Assembly: GCA_037447655.1 (NCBI GenBank)
Contig: JBBHKE010001816.1
Span: forward strand, 60,001 to 124,000
Reading direction: 5' to 3'
DNA: 64,000 bases
From: Zygnema cylindricum
Taxonomy: Eukaryota > Streptophyta > Zygnematophyceae > Zygnematales > Zygnemataceae
A program made the translations under genes and the position numbers. A model generated the notes under the pieces. It had not been told where the DNA came from. It saw only the letters and a list, made by a program, of their open reading frames with translations, and searched no databases. Below are positions 20,801 through 32,203 of this stretch, in pieces (position 1 is the stretch's first letter; each line of letters begins with the position of its first letter).

Positions 20801-22267
20801 GTGAAATACACATCTTCCTCAAAGCTAGCTGTAAAGACTCCTTTTCTGGTGCTAGTTTCAAATCCTTTATCATCTAATACAGACGTAGAGATAAGATTTT
20901 TGTTTAACTCTGGAATAAACAATACATCGGAGAACGTAACTATTGAGGTTTTTCCCTCCACTACGACTTTCAGATCTACCGATCCTACATAAGTAGTGGT
21001 CACTACCCTCCCATCCCCATATTCAATCTCTACTGTAGGGATCTTTCTCAGCTTAGTAAACAGGTGCTTATCTTTGCACATGTGCATGGATGCACCTGAA
21101 TCCACAATCCAACCTCCTTCACCTTTCAGTCCACCGAAAGCACATTTCTGCTTTCGTGGAATTTCGACTTCTGTTTTTGCCTCCAACTCCTCATCCAAGA
21201 GAAGTTTGTCGTCCTCCTCATCGGATTCCTCCTCGAGTACCTGTGTGACAAGTGCCTTTTTCTTCCCTCGTGTTTGACCCCCGGTCTGCCCCTCTTTTAT
21301 CCGAAGCTCGGTCAGTTTGGTACATTCTGCCATGTAATGCTCGGGTTTCTTACCGAAATGACAAAGCCCTTTTGATCCCCTTGTTCCGGATTCATCGGAT
21401 TGATTTTTCAGGTCTCCCCCTTCATGGCTCCCAAGGGGTTTCCGTGAATCTTTGTTTCTCCAACTTGCTCCAGCCGCCAAGGCTTGTCCTTTCTTAACTC
21501 CCCTCCAGATTTCGATTGTATTCTCTCGGACGAGAATCATACTCACTACTGAATTCCATATCCACCTGGAGTCCGGTAGATCTTGTACCCGGTTTACAAT
21601 GTTCTCATACTCATCGGGTAATTTCATGAGTAAGCAGTGTACCTTTGCCTTCTCAGTTTCCACTTTTCCGGCACACTCTAACTCCATGAAGAGTATAGCC
21701 AGTTCATTGCAGAAATCGAGCATCTTCTCTCCTTTGTGAAAGTATCTATTGATCCTTTGGTCTGCTAGCTTTTGTTCCTGAATAGTACCGCTATGGTACA
21801 TCTCTATAAGCGCATCCCACAGATCGGATGCCCTTTCCACCTGCAAATGAGGACTTGCGAGTCCTTGTGTGAGATGACGGAGGACAAAATGCTTGGCTGC
21901 CATGTTGTTGTAGTCCCAAGTATCAATATCATTCTCATCATTCCTCGGAATAGGAGACATGAAAATAGATCTGGTTGTTATAGGTGTGGATTTCTCTTTT
22001 TCTTTCCTTTTTTCCATCACGATGCTTTCTCCGTCTTCTGATTCCTCTGATGACGGTGGATCTAGTTTCCTACCAAAATCTGCTTCCTCGAAACCCTGGA
22101 GGAATAACAGGAACGGATGGGCGTTTCACTCTCCCACTCACTATTCCCCAAAATCTTTTCTCACATAGGGCTCCAATCATCATATTCTCCCAGTAGATGA
22201 ACCCAGTCCCATTGAATATGGGCACCTTAGAGGGTGGGCCCATAACTTGCAACTCTGAGACCTCCAT
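17889..22267 (-). pseudogene. CopB gag-pol polyprotein (few lesions)
   Basis: The longest open frame in the window: 22020 to 18631 covers most of gag, protease, integrase and RT (YVDD complement at 18874-18885). The frame opens at an ATG in U5 (22267, MEVSELQV) and crosses the primer-binding site into MGPPSKVPIFNG. Lesions: a frameshift near 22030-22075, a frameshift near 18719, and a TAG in RNase H near 18129 (KSGI stop). The terminal TAG is at 17889-17891. The gag zinc knuckle reads CHFGKKPEHYMAEC: its second Cys is Gly and the Gly before His is Glu, so the knuckle is probably dead. The protease motif IVDSGASMHMC and the integrase core are preserved. Confidence 0.88.
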
Positions 22268-23239
22268 AGGTACTCAGAGTAGGCAGCTTGCTAGAAGCCT
22301 CTATGATAACCTCAGTTCTTTAAGCTTTGTCTAAATATTGCTAACACCCTGACGGAATACAAACTGACCAAACTGCACCTCTTGGAATGGCTGACTCCCC
22401 TGAGTGTGCCACAAAAAGAATCCTTGAATTTGCTCCCCTGAGCAGTTATATATCAATGGTCGAAGATGACCCTTTTATACAAGAGCTCTCTAAGAGAGAG
22501 GCGGCTACCTCTAATTTTCTAAGTCCTAAACCCCTCTCTAAACCCCCTCCTACTGATGTACTGAGCCAATCAATTAGGTGTACAGTATAGAAAGGTACTT
22601 GGTCCGAAGTACTTTCTGTACGACCATTGTACGATATGGCCAGAAAGACGACGCCTGCCATATCCGGGTTCGCCATAGTGTGTCCCGGAGATGCCATTAT
22701 CCAATGTTATGTTGCTACGTGTCACCTGTTGTGGTTATGACCGCAAACCGCCAAATCAACCATTCCGCGATGTCGGCTTCTTTCTCTGTCATTAGATTGA
22801 TGTCGGCCTTAATTTATAGCCGTTTAAAATACAAGTAATACATTTCTGGTGTAATTCTATTTTAACTCTGTCTGTGTGATTGTGGTCAGTTTGTCAGTAA
22901 ATCGAACTTCTCTATTTCGTCATCTTTAAGTAGTTATCGTACCCTATATACTTCAGCATTGGTCTTAGACTACAGGGTAAGACTAACGGCTACTTTGACG
23001 AATGGTAGGTACCAGGATCAAATCCTGGGTCTGTCAATCCTTTTGGTAAGTTTGCCAAGGATCTGCCTTCTGACTTTAGAAGGAGCATAGGCAGCCATTG
23101 CTCTAGCTTCCTCTCCAGCCTTCAGTGACTATGACAAGTATAGGGGCTAGAGAGAGAAGTTAGAAGCAGGCTGCCTCTGCTTTTTCCTGCTTCTATTTAA
23201 ATCATTGAAATAACCTAGGAAATACCTTTAATTTCAACA
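22248..23239 (-). repeat. CopB 5' LTR (right)
   Basis: 992 bases, TGCAACTCTGAGACC...AATTTCAACA. The primer-binding site complement TGGGCCCATAACT lies just left of it (ending 22247), one mismatch from the version in CopA. Confidence 0.9.
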
Positions 23240-23819
23240 TAACCGACCGTAACCGACTTTTTTTTTCTGGTGAATCAACCGACCACAACCCCCCGGCCCC
23301 CAAAATTTGGCAACCGAATGTGTAACGGTCGGTCATGATTTCGGTTGACTGTTGATTGTTTGCGACCTTTGGTATGCACTATGTAGCTAAAAACCGACGC
23401 GCACCGACTCAACAGTAGAGGTCACAATCAAGTACCCGAATCCGTACCAGATTAGTGCCCTGTAGGTAGTGTTGGATCCACAACGGATTCGGGTGTCAAG
23501 TTTTGGGGGCCAGTCAGATTGGGCCGGGTGATTAAAAATAAAAAACCGGAACACAAAAAATTGAAGGTTTCGTAGGTAAGTACATGTACCATGATCTCCT
23601 ACCTCTCAGAAAATCCCATTACTACAAACAATCCCAACCACACATTCCACACATTGGAAAATACACATCCACATTGGACCACACCCACATAAGGATAAAC
23701 TTTAAATTAGAAGAAGCTTTTGTCCACATAACATTAGTTTGGTCTCTTGCCCTCGTGGCTCAACCCTTCTTATTAAATTTTTTTCACTACTCTCCACTAT
23801 TAAGAATTCTATCTCTTAA
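23240..23819. other. Non-LTR island: ACCGAC-rich repeat and unannotated DNA
   Basis: The first 200 bases carry many ACCGAC/GTCGGT hexamers in both orientations, separated by a poly-T run. This resembles the subterminal repeats of hAT-like DNA transposons. From about 23440 I see no gene, repeat or LTR similarity. It may be pre-insertion genomic DNA brought in by recombination. Confidence 0.4.
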
Positions 23820-24125
23820 CTACTAAAACACTATTTAGTTAGTAAGAGATTTCATTGCAAAAATGCCTTTTCTCATATTTTGTATTAATTGCTCATGACC
23901 AAGATCAGCCGGAATTTCCACAAAATTTTCCAAAGGAAAAGATGTCTACTCTCCTCTTACACTTCACTATTTATCCATCATCGCCCTGGACTCGCCAGGC
24001 CAGAGTCAACGCTCCGTTTCCGTTTTAACAGGCTTTTACTTGGGCCAATCATTGATCAGCAAGGACTCAGATTGACCAATGCAAAAACGTGCGAAATCTC
24101 TTACTAACTACTTAGCACTTTACTA
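23820..24125. repeat. Short inverted-repeat element (candidate MITE)
   Basis: Inverted arms at about 23820-23853 and 24093-24125 share TAGTTAGTAAGAGATTTC and a less perfect outer part (ACTAAAACACTA versus AGTAAAGTGCTA). The interior is about 240 bases and non-coding. Size and arms fit a MITE. I could not fix a target-site duplication. Confidence 0.55.
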
Positions 24126-24183
24126 ACCAATCAAACGTTACGTTTCCCTACGTAACATTTACATGCAAAAGTGCGCGCCAAAC

Positions 24184-25232
24184 TGAAACTCTGAGACCTC
24201 CATAAGTCCTCAAAGTGGACAGCTTCCAAGAAGCCTCTAGGATAATCATGACCCCTTTGTGTTTAAGCAAAAATAATTGCCACCCTGGCAGACAAAAACT
24301 CTGACCAACTTCACCCCTGTGAAGGCAAGACTCCCCTGAGTCGATAGCAAAAAGAATCTCTAAATTTGCTCCCCTGAGCAGTGAGTTATGGAGGGTCAAA
24401 GTTGACCTTTTGTACAGAAGCTCTCTGGGAGAGGGGGTCCTATCTTCTAATTTTTCTAAGTCCTATCTCTCTCACAGACTCTATCTACTGATGTACGGAA
24501 CCAATCAGAATTGAGTTCCGTACGCAAAAGTACAGCTGCCGGTGTACTTTATGTACGGACATTGTACGACATGGCCAAAATGTCGACTCATGTCAAATCC
24601 GGATTCGGTGCCATAATCTCCGGAGTTTCCACAATCCAACGGAATTTTGCCACGCGTCATCCGATGTGGCGATGGCCACAAACCGCCGAAATCTTCCTCC
24701 GCGATCTCGGCGCTAATCCCGGCCGTCCGATTAAATTCGGCTTTAATCGTAGCCGTAATAAATACATGCGCGGTATTTGTTTCATTTACGAAACAAATGC
24801 GCGGTACTGATTTTTGTCCGTACCGTAAGTCGTACATTATATATTACTGGATCTATGTATCCCGTAATTAATTTCAGTTAAATGGTTTATCGCTTGTATA
24901 CATATGTAAATAATTATCAAACTATATGCTAGGTAACACTACCGCTAGATTAAACGGCTAAGGCTACCGGCTACTTCGTGTCTGCCGGCCGGCAGGTACA
25001 AGGATCAAATCCTGCCGCCGGCACATACATTTTAATTAAATATATAAACCCTAATATAAAATTCCCGTAAACCTCAGGATAGCCAAGGTAGCCATGGCTC
25101 TAGCTTCCTCTCCAATTTCTCAGTGACTGCGACAAGTTTGAGAGTTGGAGAGAGAAGTTAGAGATAGACTGCCTCGACTTCTATATTTCTTTTCAGACTT
25201 AGAAAATACTAATAAAACCATTAGTTTCTACA
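24184..25232 (-). repeat. CopC 3' LTR (left)
   Basis: TGAAACTCTGAGACC...TTAGTTTCTACA. It contains an inverted W-box pair GGTCAAAGTTGACC at 24394-24407, six GTAC cores at 24494-24568, and the GCGCGGTATTTGTTTC hairpin near 24770-24800. Confidence 0.9.
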
Positions 25233-25245
25233 CTCCCCTTATTTT

Positions 25246-28200
25246 CTAGTCAATCTTTAATTTCAGACCACACTTCTTCCTGCAAAAAATTAGCTTAGGG
25301 GAAGGCACAGGTTTGGTCATCATATCTGCTACCATCTCACTATCTGGTCTGTACTCTAAACTGATTATTTTGTTTTCTACTTTCTCTCTTACAAAGCTGA
25401 GTCTGATGTCCATGTGTTTCGCTTTAAAATGGTGTTTAGGATTGGCACAAATAGCGATTGCTGCCTGATTATCACAAAATATTTTCTAAACACCACTCTT
25501 AAGGTGACCAAGCTCACGAAGCAAAGACTTGACCCACATCAATTCTTTTACAACAAAGCAAGAGGCCATATACTCAGCCTCCATGGTGGACTGAGCAATA
25601 ACCTTTTGCTGTTTCCTACTCCAATAGCAAGCCCCATCACCCACATATAATACATATCCAGAAGTACATCTCCTCATCGGAGCATCACCATAACTGGCAT
25701 CACTCCAAGTAGTGATGTCAGTATTCTCCCCACCCAAATGCAACCATAGATCTCTAGTTCCTACCAAGTATCTAAGGACTCTCTTAGCTGCCTCCCAATC
25801 CTTCTTAGTGGGAGCATTTAGACTTCTACTCAGCACTCCTACAGCTGCAGCTAAATCCGGCCGGGTACAATTCAGAAAATAGATTAGACTTCCCACTACT
25901 TGCCTGTAAGGAATAGTCTGCATGAACTTCTGATCTTCAGGAGATAATTCCTCGTCTAAGACTATGACTCCTTCTTCCTCACTCCCCTCACTTCCCTTTT
26001 CAATTCCATTGGAGTTGTAGAACTATTAGCTTTATCCATTTGAAATTTTTCAAGCATGTTCCCTATTGCTTCCTTTTGAGTCAATCTTATAATTTTTCTT
26101 TTTCGGTCTCTCTCTACTTGAATTCCCAAAATATATTTTGCTTCCCCCATATCCTTCATTTCAAATCTCCCCTTAAGATCGGTTTTCAGTTTATTAATTT
26201 TTTCCATTGATTTACTTAAAACAAGCAAATCATCAACATAAATTGCAATAAATATAAAACCTTCCTCATCTTCGAAAACATAGATTGATTGATCTGAGCT
26301 GATCCGAATATATCCTAGACCGGTAAGAAACTCATCAAGCTTCTTATTCCACTGTCGGGGCGCCTGTTTCAAACCATAAAGAGATTTAATCAGCCGACAT
26401 ACCTTACTCTCCTCTCCTTCTTCCACAAACCCTTCGGGTTGTCGCATGAAGATCTCCTCTTCTAATTCTCCATGCAAAAAGGCTGTTTTGATGTCCATCT
26501 GGTGCACTTCCATGTCTTCCGCCGCTGCTAAACTGAGAAGTATGCGGACGAAGGGAAATCTGACCACCGGGGCAAAGGTTTCCTCGTAGTCAATTCCTTC
26601 CTTTTGTGTAAATCCCTTTGCCACTAATCTGGCCTTGTAGCGCTCGATTGTGTTATCTGGGTTCAGTTTTAGTTTGAAAACCCACTTACAACCGATTGGT
26701 TTTCGGTTAGGTGGACAGTCCACCAGCTCCCAAGTATCGGCTGCCATGATTGAAGCCATCTCCTCATTGATGGCTGTCTTCCACCGGTTTCTTTCTGGAC
26801 AAGTCATCGCCTCTCGATAAGTTCGAGGTTCATCTTGATGAGATAGTTTAGTTACCTTGTTATTAACCTGTTTTTCTTGCAGTCTTTTGCTACTTCTCCT
26901 CCCTCCCTCAAAATCTGAGGCCGGAATAGATGGTTCTCGTGGATTCTTTTGAACAAACTCGGCTTCTCCCCTATCCCTTGATTCCGAATCAATTTCCACC
27001 ACGTCTTCCGCTTCGAGTAGAGTTGTCACTGGAGTTTCCACAGCCGCGTCCTTTTCAGTCTGATTTGTTCCTGCAAGAATGTCATCGTCTCTAAAACCTG
27101 GATAGTTAGGAAGCTCAAAGTCATCAGAATTTTCTGACTCAAATCTGATTTTTACTGACTTTGTATATTTGAAGGGATCCACAGACTTTCTTTCATCCAT
27201 AACTACTAGATGCTTTACTAAGATTATATCTTCTCTTTTTAGATCATAAACTCTATATCCTTTAACATCCTCATCATATCCTAATAAGTATCCCAGTTTT
27301 CCTTTAGGATCTAGCTTCCAATTGGACCGATCAGTATCTAGACTCAATACTTGACTGCCGAAAACCTTTAAATGAGATAAGTCTGGTTTCCGGCCTGTCC
27401 ATCTCTCATAAGGTGTTTGATCTTTTATAGCTGAAGTAAGAACTCTATTTTTGAGGTAATTAGCACAGTTCATTGCTTCTGCCCAAAACCTTTTTCCTAT
27501 CTTCTTATCCGACAACATACTTCTAGCACTATCACTTAGTGTTCTATTTAACCTTTCAGCTACCCATTCTGTTCAGGATTTTCTGGCACTGTCTTTTGGT
27601 GTTGAACCCCATCTTCCCTCAAAAAATCCTCAAACTGGTTAGAAGTATACTCTCCACCATTGTCACTCCTTACTCTCTTGATTGGAGTTTCATGGAGTTT
27701 TTCGCTCCATGCTTTATATTGTCTAAAACAGTCCTCAGCTTCTGACTTGTTTTTCAAAAAATATACTCGGGAATACCGAGACCAATCATCAGTTATAGTC
27801 ATCATAAATCTCTTCCCCCCCGGTGAGGGCACTCTAGCCGGTCCCCAAATATCTGTGTGTACTAGATCTAGAAGTTTTTCTCCCTTGTAGGTGGCTGTTT
27901 TTGGAAAGGGTAATCTGTGTGCTTTACCTTGAGCACACCCACTACAATCACTTATATCATCACTCTCACTGAACTGAATCCCTTCCACCACTCCCATCTT
28001 TTTCATCTCTCTTAACTTATCTAGATTCACATGCCCAAGCCTCTTATGCCACATCATAATATCATGAACACCAGCATAATAAAGTTTCTTCGTTTCATTA
28101 CTTAAGATCAGCCTAAACATCCCATGGCTACCTTTCTCAGCAATGAAATAGACATCCTCCTCAAAACTAGCAGTAAAGACTCCTTCCCTAGTGCTAGTGA

Positions 28201-29602
28201 AAAAACCCTTATCATCTAATACTGATGTAGAGATAAGGTTTTTGTTCAGCTCCGGAATAAACAATACATCGGAGAATGTTAATATGGATGTCTTTCCTTC
28301 TACTAACACTTTCAGATCTACCGATCCTACAAGAGTAGTGGTGACTATCCTCCCATCCCCGTACTCTATCTCTACGGTGGGAATCTTTCTTATCTTAGTG
28401 AACAGGTGTCTATCCTTACACATGTGCATTGAGGCACCTGAATCTATAATCCTGCCTGCTTCACCTTTCAATCCACCGTAAGCACATTTCTGCCTTCGTG
28501 GAATTTCAACCTCAGTTTTCGCCTCCAACTCCTCATCCAAAAGGAGCTCATCGTCCTCGTCCTCGGATTCCGCCTCAAGTACCTGTGTGACAAGGGCCTT
28601 TTTCTTTCCTCTCGGGGTACCACCGGTCTGCCCCTCCTTTAACCGAAGCTCGGTTATCTTGGTGCACTCTGCCATATAGTGCCCCGGTTTCTTACAAAAA
28701 TGACATAAACCTTTGGGAGCCCTTGGTTCGAACTCGCCAACCTGTTTTTTCTGCTCCCTACCCCCATAGTTTCCGACTGGTTTCCGGGAATCCTTGTTCC
28801 TCCAATCGGTCGCTGTTGCCAAGGCTTGGCCACTCTTTCCTCCCCTTCGTATCTCAATCGTATTCTCTCGAACGAGAATCATCCCTACCACTGAGTTCCA
28901 TATCCACCTTGAGTCCGGCAAGTCGTGCACACGGTTGACTATGTTCTCGAACTCATCAGGTAACTTCATTAGTAAACAGTTAACTTTTTCTTTTTCACTA
29001 AAAACTTTACCCGCACTCTCTAGCTCCATGAAGAGTGTAGCAAGCTCATTGCAAAAATCCAACATATTTCCCCCTTTGTATACATACTCCTTAACTTTCT
29101 GATCAGCCAACTGTTGTTGCTGAATCGTACCACTTCGGTACATCTCTATGAGAGCCATCCAAAGATCGGATGCCCTCTCTACCTGCAAATGAGGACATGC
29201 AAGTCCTTGAGTGAGATGGCGTAGGATGAAGTGCTTTGCCGCCATATTGTTGAAGTCCCAGGTTTCAGTATCATTCTCCTCGTTCCTCGGAATAGGTGAC
29301 ATGAATGCTAAACCAGTTGCTATTGGTGTGGTCGCCTCCTTCTCCTTTCCTTTGTCCACCACCTCTCCTTCCTTTGTTTCCTCCGTTGAAGGTGAATCCT
29401 CTTTCCTGGTGAATCTGCTTCCTTTAAACCCTGGAGGAATTCCAAGACTTGATGGACGCCCCAATCGTCCACTCACTATCCCCCAAAACCTTTTTTCGCA
29501 TAGAGCTCCTATCATCATACTTTCCCAGTATATGAAGCCAGTTCCATTAAAGATTGGTACCCTAGAGGGTGGGCCCATAACCTGAAACTGTGAGACCTCC
29601 AT
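25246..29602 (-). pseudogene. CopC gag-pol polyprotein (few lesions)
   Basis: Reading starts at an ATG in U5 (29602, MEVSQFQV) and crosses the primer-binding site into MGPPSRVPIFNG. The frame stays open for 680 codons to 27560, through gag, the knuckle CHFCKKPGHYMAEC, protease IIDSGASMHMC and integrase (CSGCAQGK, DDWSRYSR, NPEQNG). A small deletion near 27565 shifts the frame. It reopens from 27518 to 25962 (end of integrase, RT with YVDD complement at 26229-26240). Another shift lies near 25940, and a stop lies in RNase H after LKSGV near 25486. The terminal TAG is at 25246-25248. All catalytic motifs that I can see are intact, so it may have been active recently. Confidence 0.9.
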
Positions 29603-30631
29603 AAGTCCTCAAAGTGGACAGCTTCCAAGAAGCCTCTAGGATAATCCTGACCCCTTTGTGTTTAAGCAAAAATAACTGCCACCCTGGCAAACAAAAACTC
29701 TGACCAACTTCACCCCTGTGAAGACAAGACTCCCCTGAGTCGATAGCAAAAAGAATCTCTGAATTTGCTCCTCTGAGCTGTAAGTTATGGAGGGTCAAAG
29801 TTGACCTTTTGTACAGAAGCTCTCTGGGAGAGGTGGTCCTATCTTCTAATTTTTCTAAGTCCTATCTCTCTCACAAACTCTATTTACTGATGTACGGAAC
29901 CAATCAAAATTGAGTTCCGTACGCAAAAGTACAGCTGCCGGTGTACTTTATGTACGGACATTGTACGACATGGCCAAAATGTCGACTCATGTCAAATCCG
30001 GATTCGGTGCCATAATCTCCGGAGTTTCCACAATCCAACGGAATTTTGCCACGCGTCATCCGATGTGGCGATGGCCACAAACCGCCGAAATCTTCCTCCG
30101 CGATCTCGGCGCTAATCCCGGCCGTCCGATTAAATTCGGCTTTAATCGTAGCCGTAATAAATACATGCGCGGTATTTGTTTCATTTATGAAACAAATGCG
30201 CGGTACTGATTTTTGTCCGTACCGTAAGTCGTACATTATATATTACTGGATCTATGTATCCCGTAATTAATTTCAGTTAAATGGTTTATCGCTTGTATAC
30301 ATATGTAAATAATTATCAAACTATATGCTAGGTAACACTACCGCTAGATTAAACGGCTAAGGCAACCGGCTACTTCGTGTCTGCCGGCCGGCAGGTACAA
30401 GGATCAAATCCTGCCGCCGGCACATACATTTTAATTAAATATATAAACCCTAATATAAAATTTCCGTAAACCTCAGGATAGCCAAGGTAGCCATGGCTCT
30501 AGCTTCCTCTCCAATTTCTCAGTGACTGCGACAAGTTTGAGAGTTGGAGAGAGAAGTTAGAGATAGACTGCCTCGACTTCTATATTTCTTTTCAGACCTA
30601 GAAAATACTAATAAAACCATTAGTTTCTACA
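29583..30631 (-). repeat. CopC 5' LTR (right)
   Basis: TGAAACTGTGAGACC...TTAGTTTCTACA. It is nearly identical to the left LTR; most differences lie in the first 330 bases (R/U5 side). Confidence 0.9.
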
Positions 30632-30851
30632 AATCCTTGGTCCATCAAGATCTATTTTGGTAAAATCTACCAACCTAATGTCTGTCCCCATCGGGATAGC
30701 TTAGGCGGCAATGGCTCTATCTCCCTCTCCAACTTTCGATGACTGCGACAAGTGTGGGAGCTGGAGAGAGGAGTTAGAGGCAGACTGCCTCTGCTTCTTT
30801 TCTGCATTTTACAAAACCTAGAAAATACTAAAATAACCTTTAATTACTACA
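30632..30851 (-). repeat. CopD left LTR, truncated
   Basis: Last 220 bases of an LTR, ending TTAATTACTACA. It aligns with 44080-44299, the end of the shared right LTR. The rest is missing at the CopC border. Confidence 0.8.
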
Positions 30852-30864
30852 CTCCCCTTATTTT

Positions 30865-31605
30865 CTAGTCACTCTTTATTTTAAGACCACACTTCTCCCA
30901 ACAGAAAATTAGTTTAGGGGAAGGCACAGGTTTGGACATTATATCTGCTACCATTTTACTATCTGGTTTAAACTCGAAACTGATTATCTTGTTTTCTACT
31001 TTCTCCCTAACAAAGCTAAGTCTAATGTCCATGTGTTTGGCTATAAAGTGATGTTTACGATTGGCAAAAATGGCAATGGCATCCTGGTTATCACAAAACA
31101 CTTTTTGGACACCACTCTTAAGATGACCAAGCTCACCAAGCAAAGACTTGACCCACATTAATTCTTTTACAGTAGAGCAAGAAGCCATGTACTCAGCCTC
31201 CATGGTGGACTGAGAAATGACCTTTTGTTGCTTGCTGCTCCAGCAACAAGCCCCATCACCCCCATACAATACATATCCAGATGTGCATCTCCTCATAAGA
31301 GCATCCTCATGGCTTGCATCACTCCAAGTGGTGATGTCAGTATTGTTCCCACCCAAATGCAACCATAGATCCCTAGTCCCTATGAGATATCTGAGGACTC
31401 TCTTAGGTGCCCCCTATCTTTCTTAGTGGGAGCATTAAAATTCCTACTTAGTACTCCTACAGCTGCGGCTATGTTCGGACGGGTAAAATTCATGAACTAT
31501 ATTAGGCTGCCCACTACTTGTCTAAAAGGGATGGTCTCCATAAATCTTTTCTCTTCCAGGCCTACCTCATCATCTAAGATTATAACTCCCTTTTCCACAC
31601 TCCCC
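30865..31605 (-). pseudogene. CopD RNase H and end of RT domain
   Basis: Minus-strand pol end. From 31362 to 30865 the frame is open with NTDITTWSDAS, SSKQQKVISQSTMEAEYM and ADIMSKPVPSPK, ending in TGA-free sequence up to a final stop. Upstream, to 31605, the frame is broken but the spacer and LIYFMNC-like region are still recognisable. It is interrupted at the TCACT insertion site. Confidence 0.8.
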
Positions 31606-31610
31606 TCACT

Positions 31611-32203
31611 AGTTAAAAATAAATCAGACATTTGTTTCAACGGTTAAGATAAAATACAAAATTCTATTCGACGGCGCACGTCATCGCCGGGATCCTAGAA
31701 TGATCACTTTGGCATTTAGTGACATGGCATGACCTAACGCTACGTGGAGAGATAACGTTTGGTCGCGGGAATTCTGAGGAATGTACGGACGAGTAAAAAG
31801 TGGACACGCGTTCGCTTAATAGCCTTGTCGTACATAGGCCGTATAAAAGGTACACTAGCAGTAGTACTTTTTGGTGTGGTACAGTATTCTTATTGGTCCG
31901 TACTTCAGTAGATAGGAGTTTTTAGAGGGAATCAAGACTTAGTAAATTTTGGTAGGCAGTCACCTCTCTCTTTGAGAATTTGTACAAATTGGCGATTTTA
32001 CTGCCTCATAACTTATCTCTTGGTTGGGCGTTTTCAGGGATTATTTTTCCTACGGACTCAAGGGAGTCCAAGCTGCATAGGAGTGCAATCAGATTTTTTG
32101 CTTGTCTGCTTGGGTAGCAGTGGTTGCCATTGAAAGTGGGTAAGTTAATAACTATCTAGAGGCTTGCTGAATTCTGTAGTCCAATGGAAGACACATAATT
32201 GCA
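31611..32203 (+). repeat. Solo LTR in CopD, TSD TCACT, with internal deletion
   Basis: 593 bases starting AGTTAAAAATAA (TG mutated to AG) and ending AATTGCA. TCACT is duplicated at 31606-31610 and 32204-32208. Compared with the homologous 971-base LTR at 45060-46030, it lacks about 380 bases just after TTAAAAATAA. The homologous LTR sits at the same site in CopD'. Confidence 0.85.

Larger units (their letters stand above)
16884..23239 (-). mobile_element. CopB: near-intact Ty1/copia retrotransposon without TSD
   Basis: Two 992-base LTRs (16884-17875, 22248-23239) enclose gag-pol on the minus strand, with the polypurine tract complement at 17876. The flanks do not match: GTATC before, TAACC after. 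The left flank is a CopK-type LTR; the right flank is a non-LTR repeat. The element looks whole, but its two sides come from different places, which suggests recombination between two insertions. Confidence 0.88.
24184..30631 (-). mobile_element. CopC: recent Ty1/copia retrotransposon without TSD
   Basis: Two 1049-base LTRs (24184-25232, 29583-30631) differ at only about 18 positions by eye, so this is among the younger insertions. It has a perfect primer-binding site (29567-29582) and polypurine tract complement (CTCCCCTTATTTTC at 25233). The flanks are CAAAC on the left, in the non-LTR island, and AATCC on the right, inside the LTR of CopD. They do not match, so the insertion has been rearranged. 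Confidence 0.9.

Noticed and set aside
19513-21739. Many open frames antisense to CopB, CopC, CopD and CopF pol
   Set aside because: They are mirror frames of gag-pol, change with it, and show no domains of their own.
24511-24810. Repeated 99-110-codon open frames on both strands around 24505-24837 and 29904-30236
   Set aside because: They are LTR sequence of CopC, without codon-level conservation relative to CopG or CopF LTRs.
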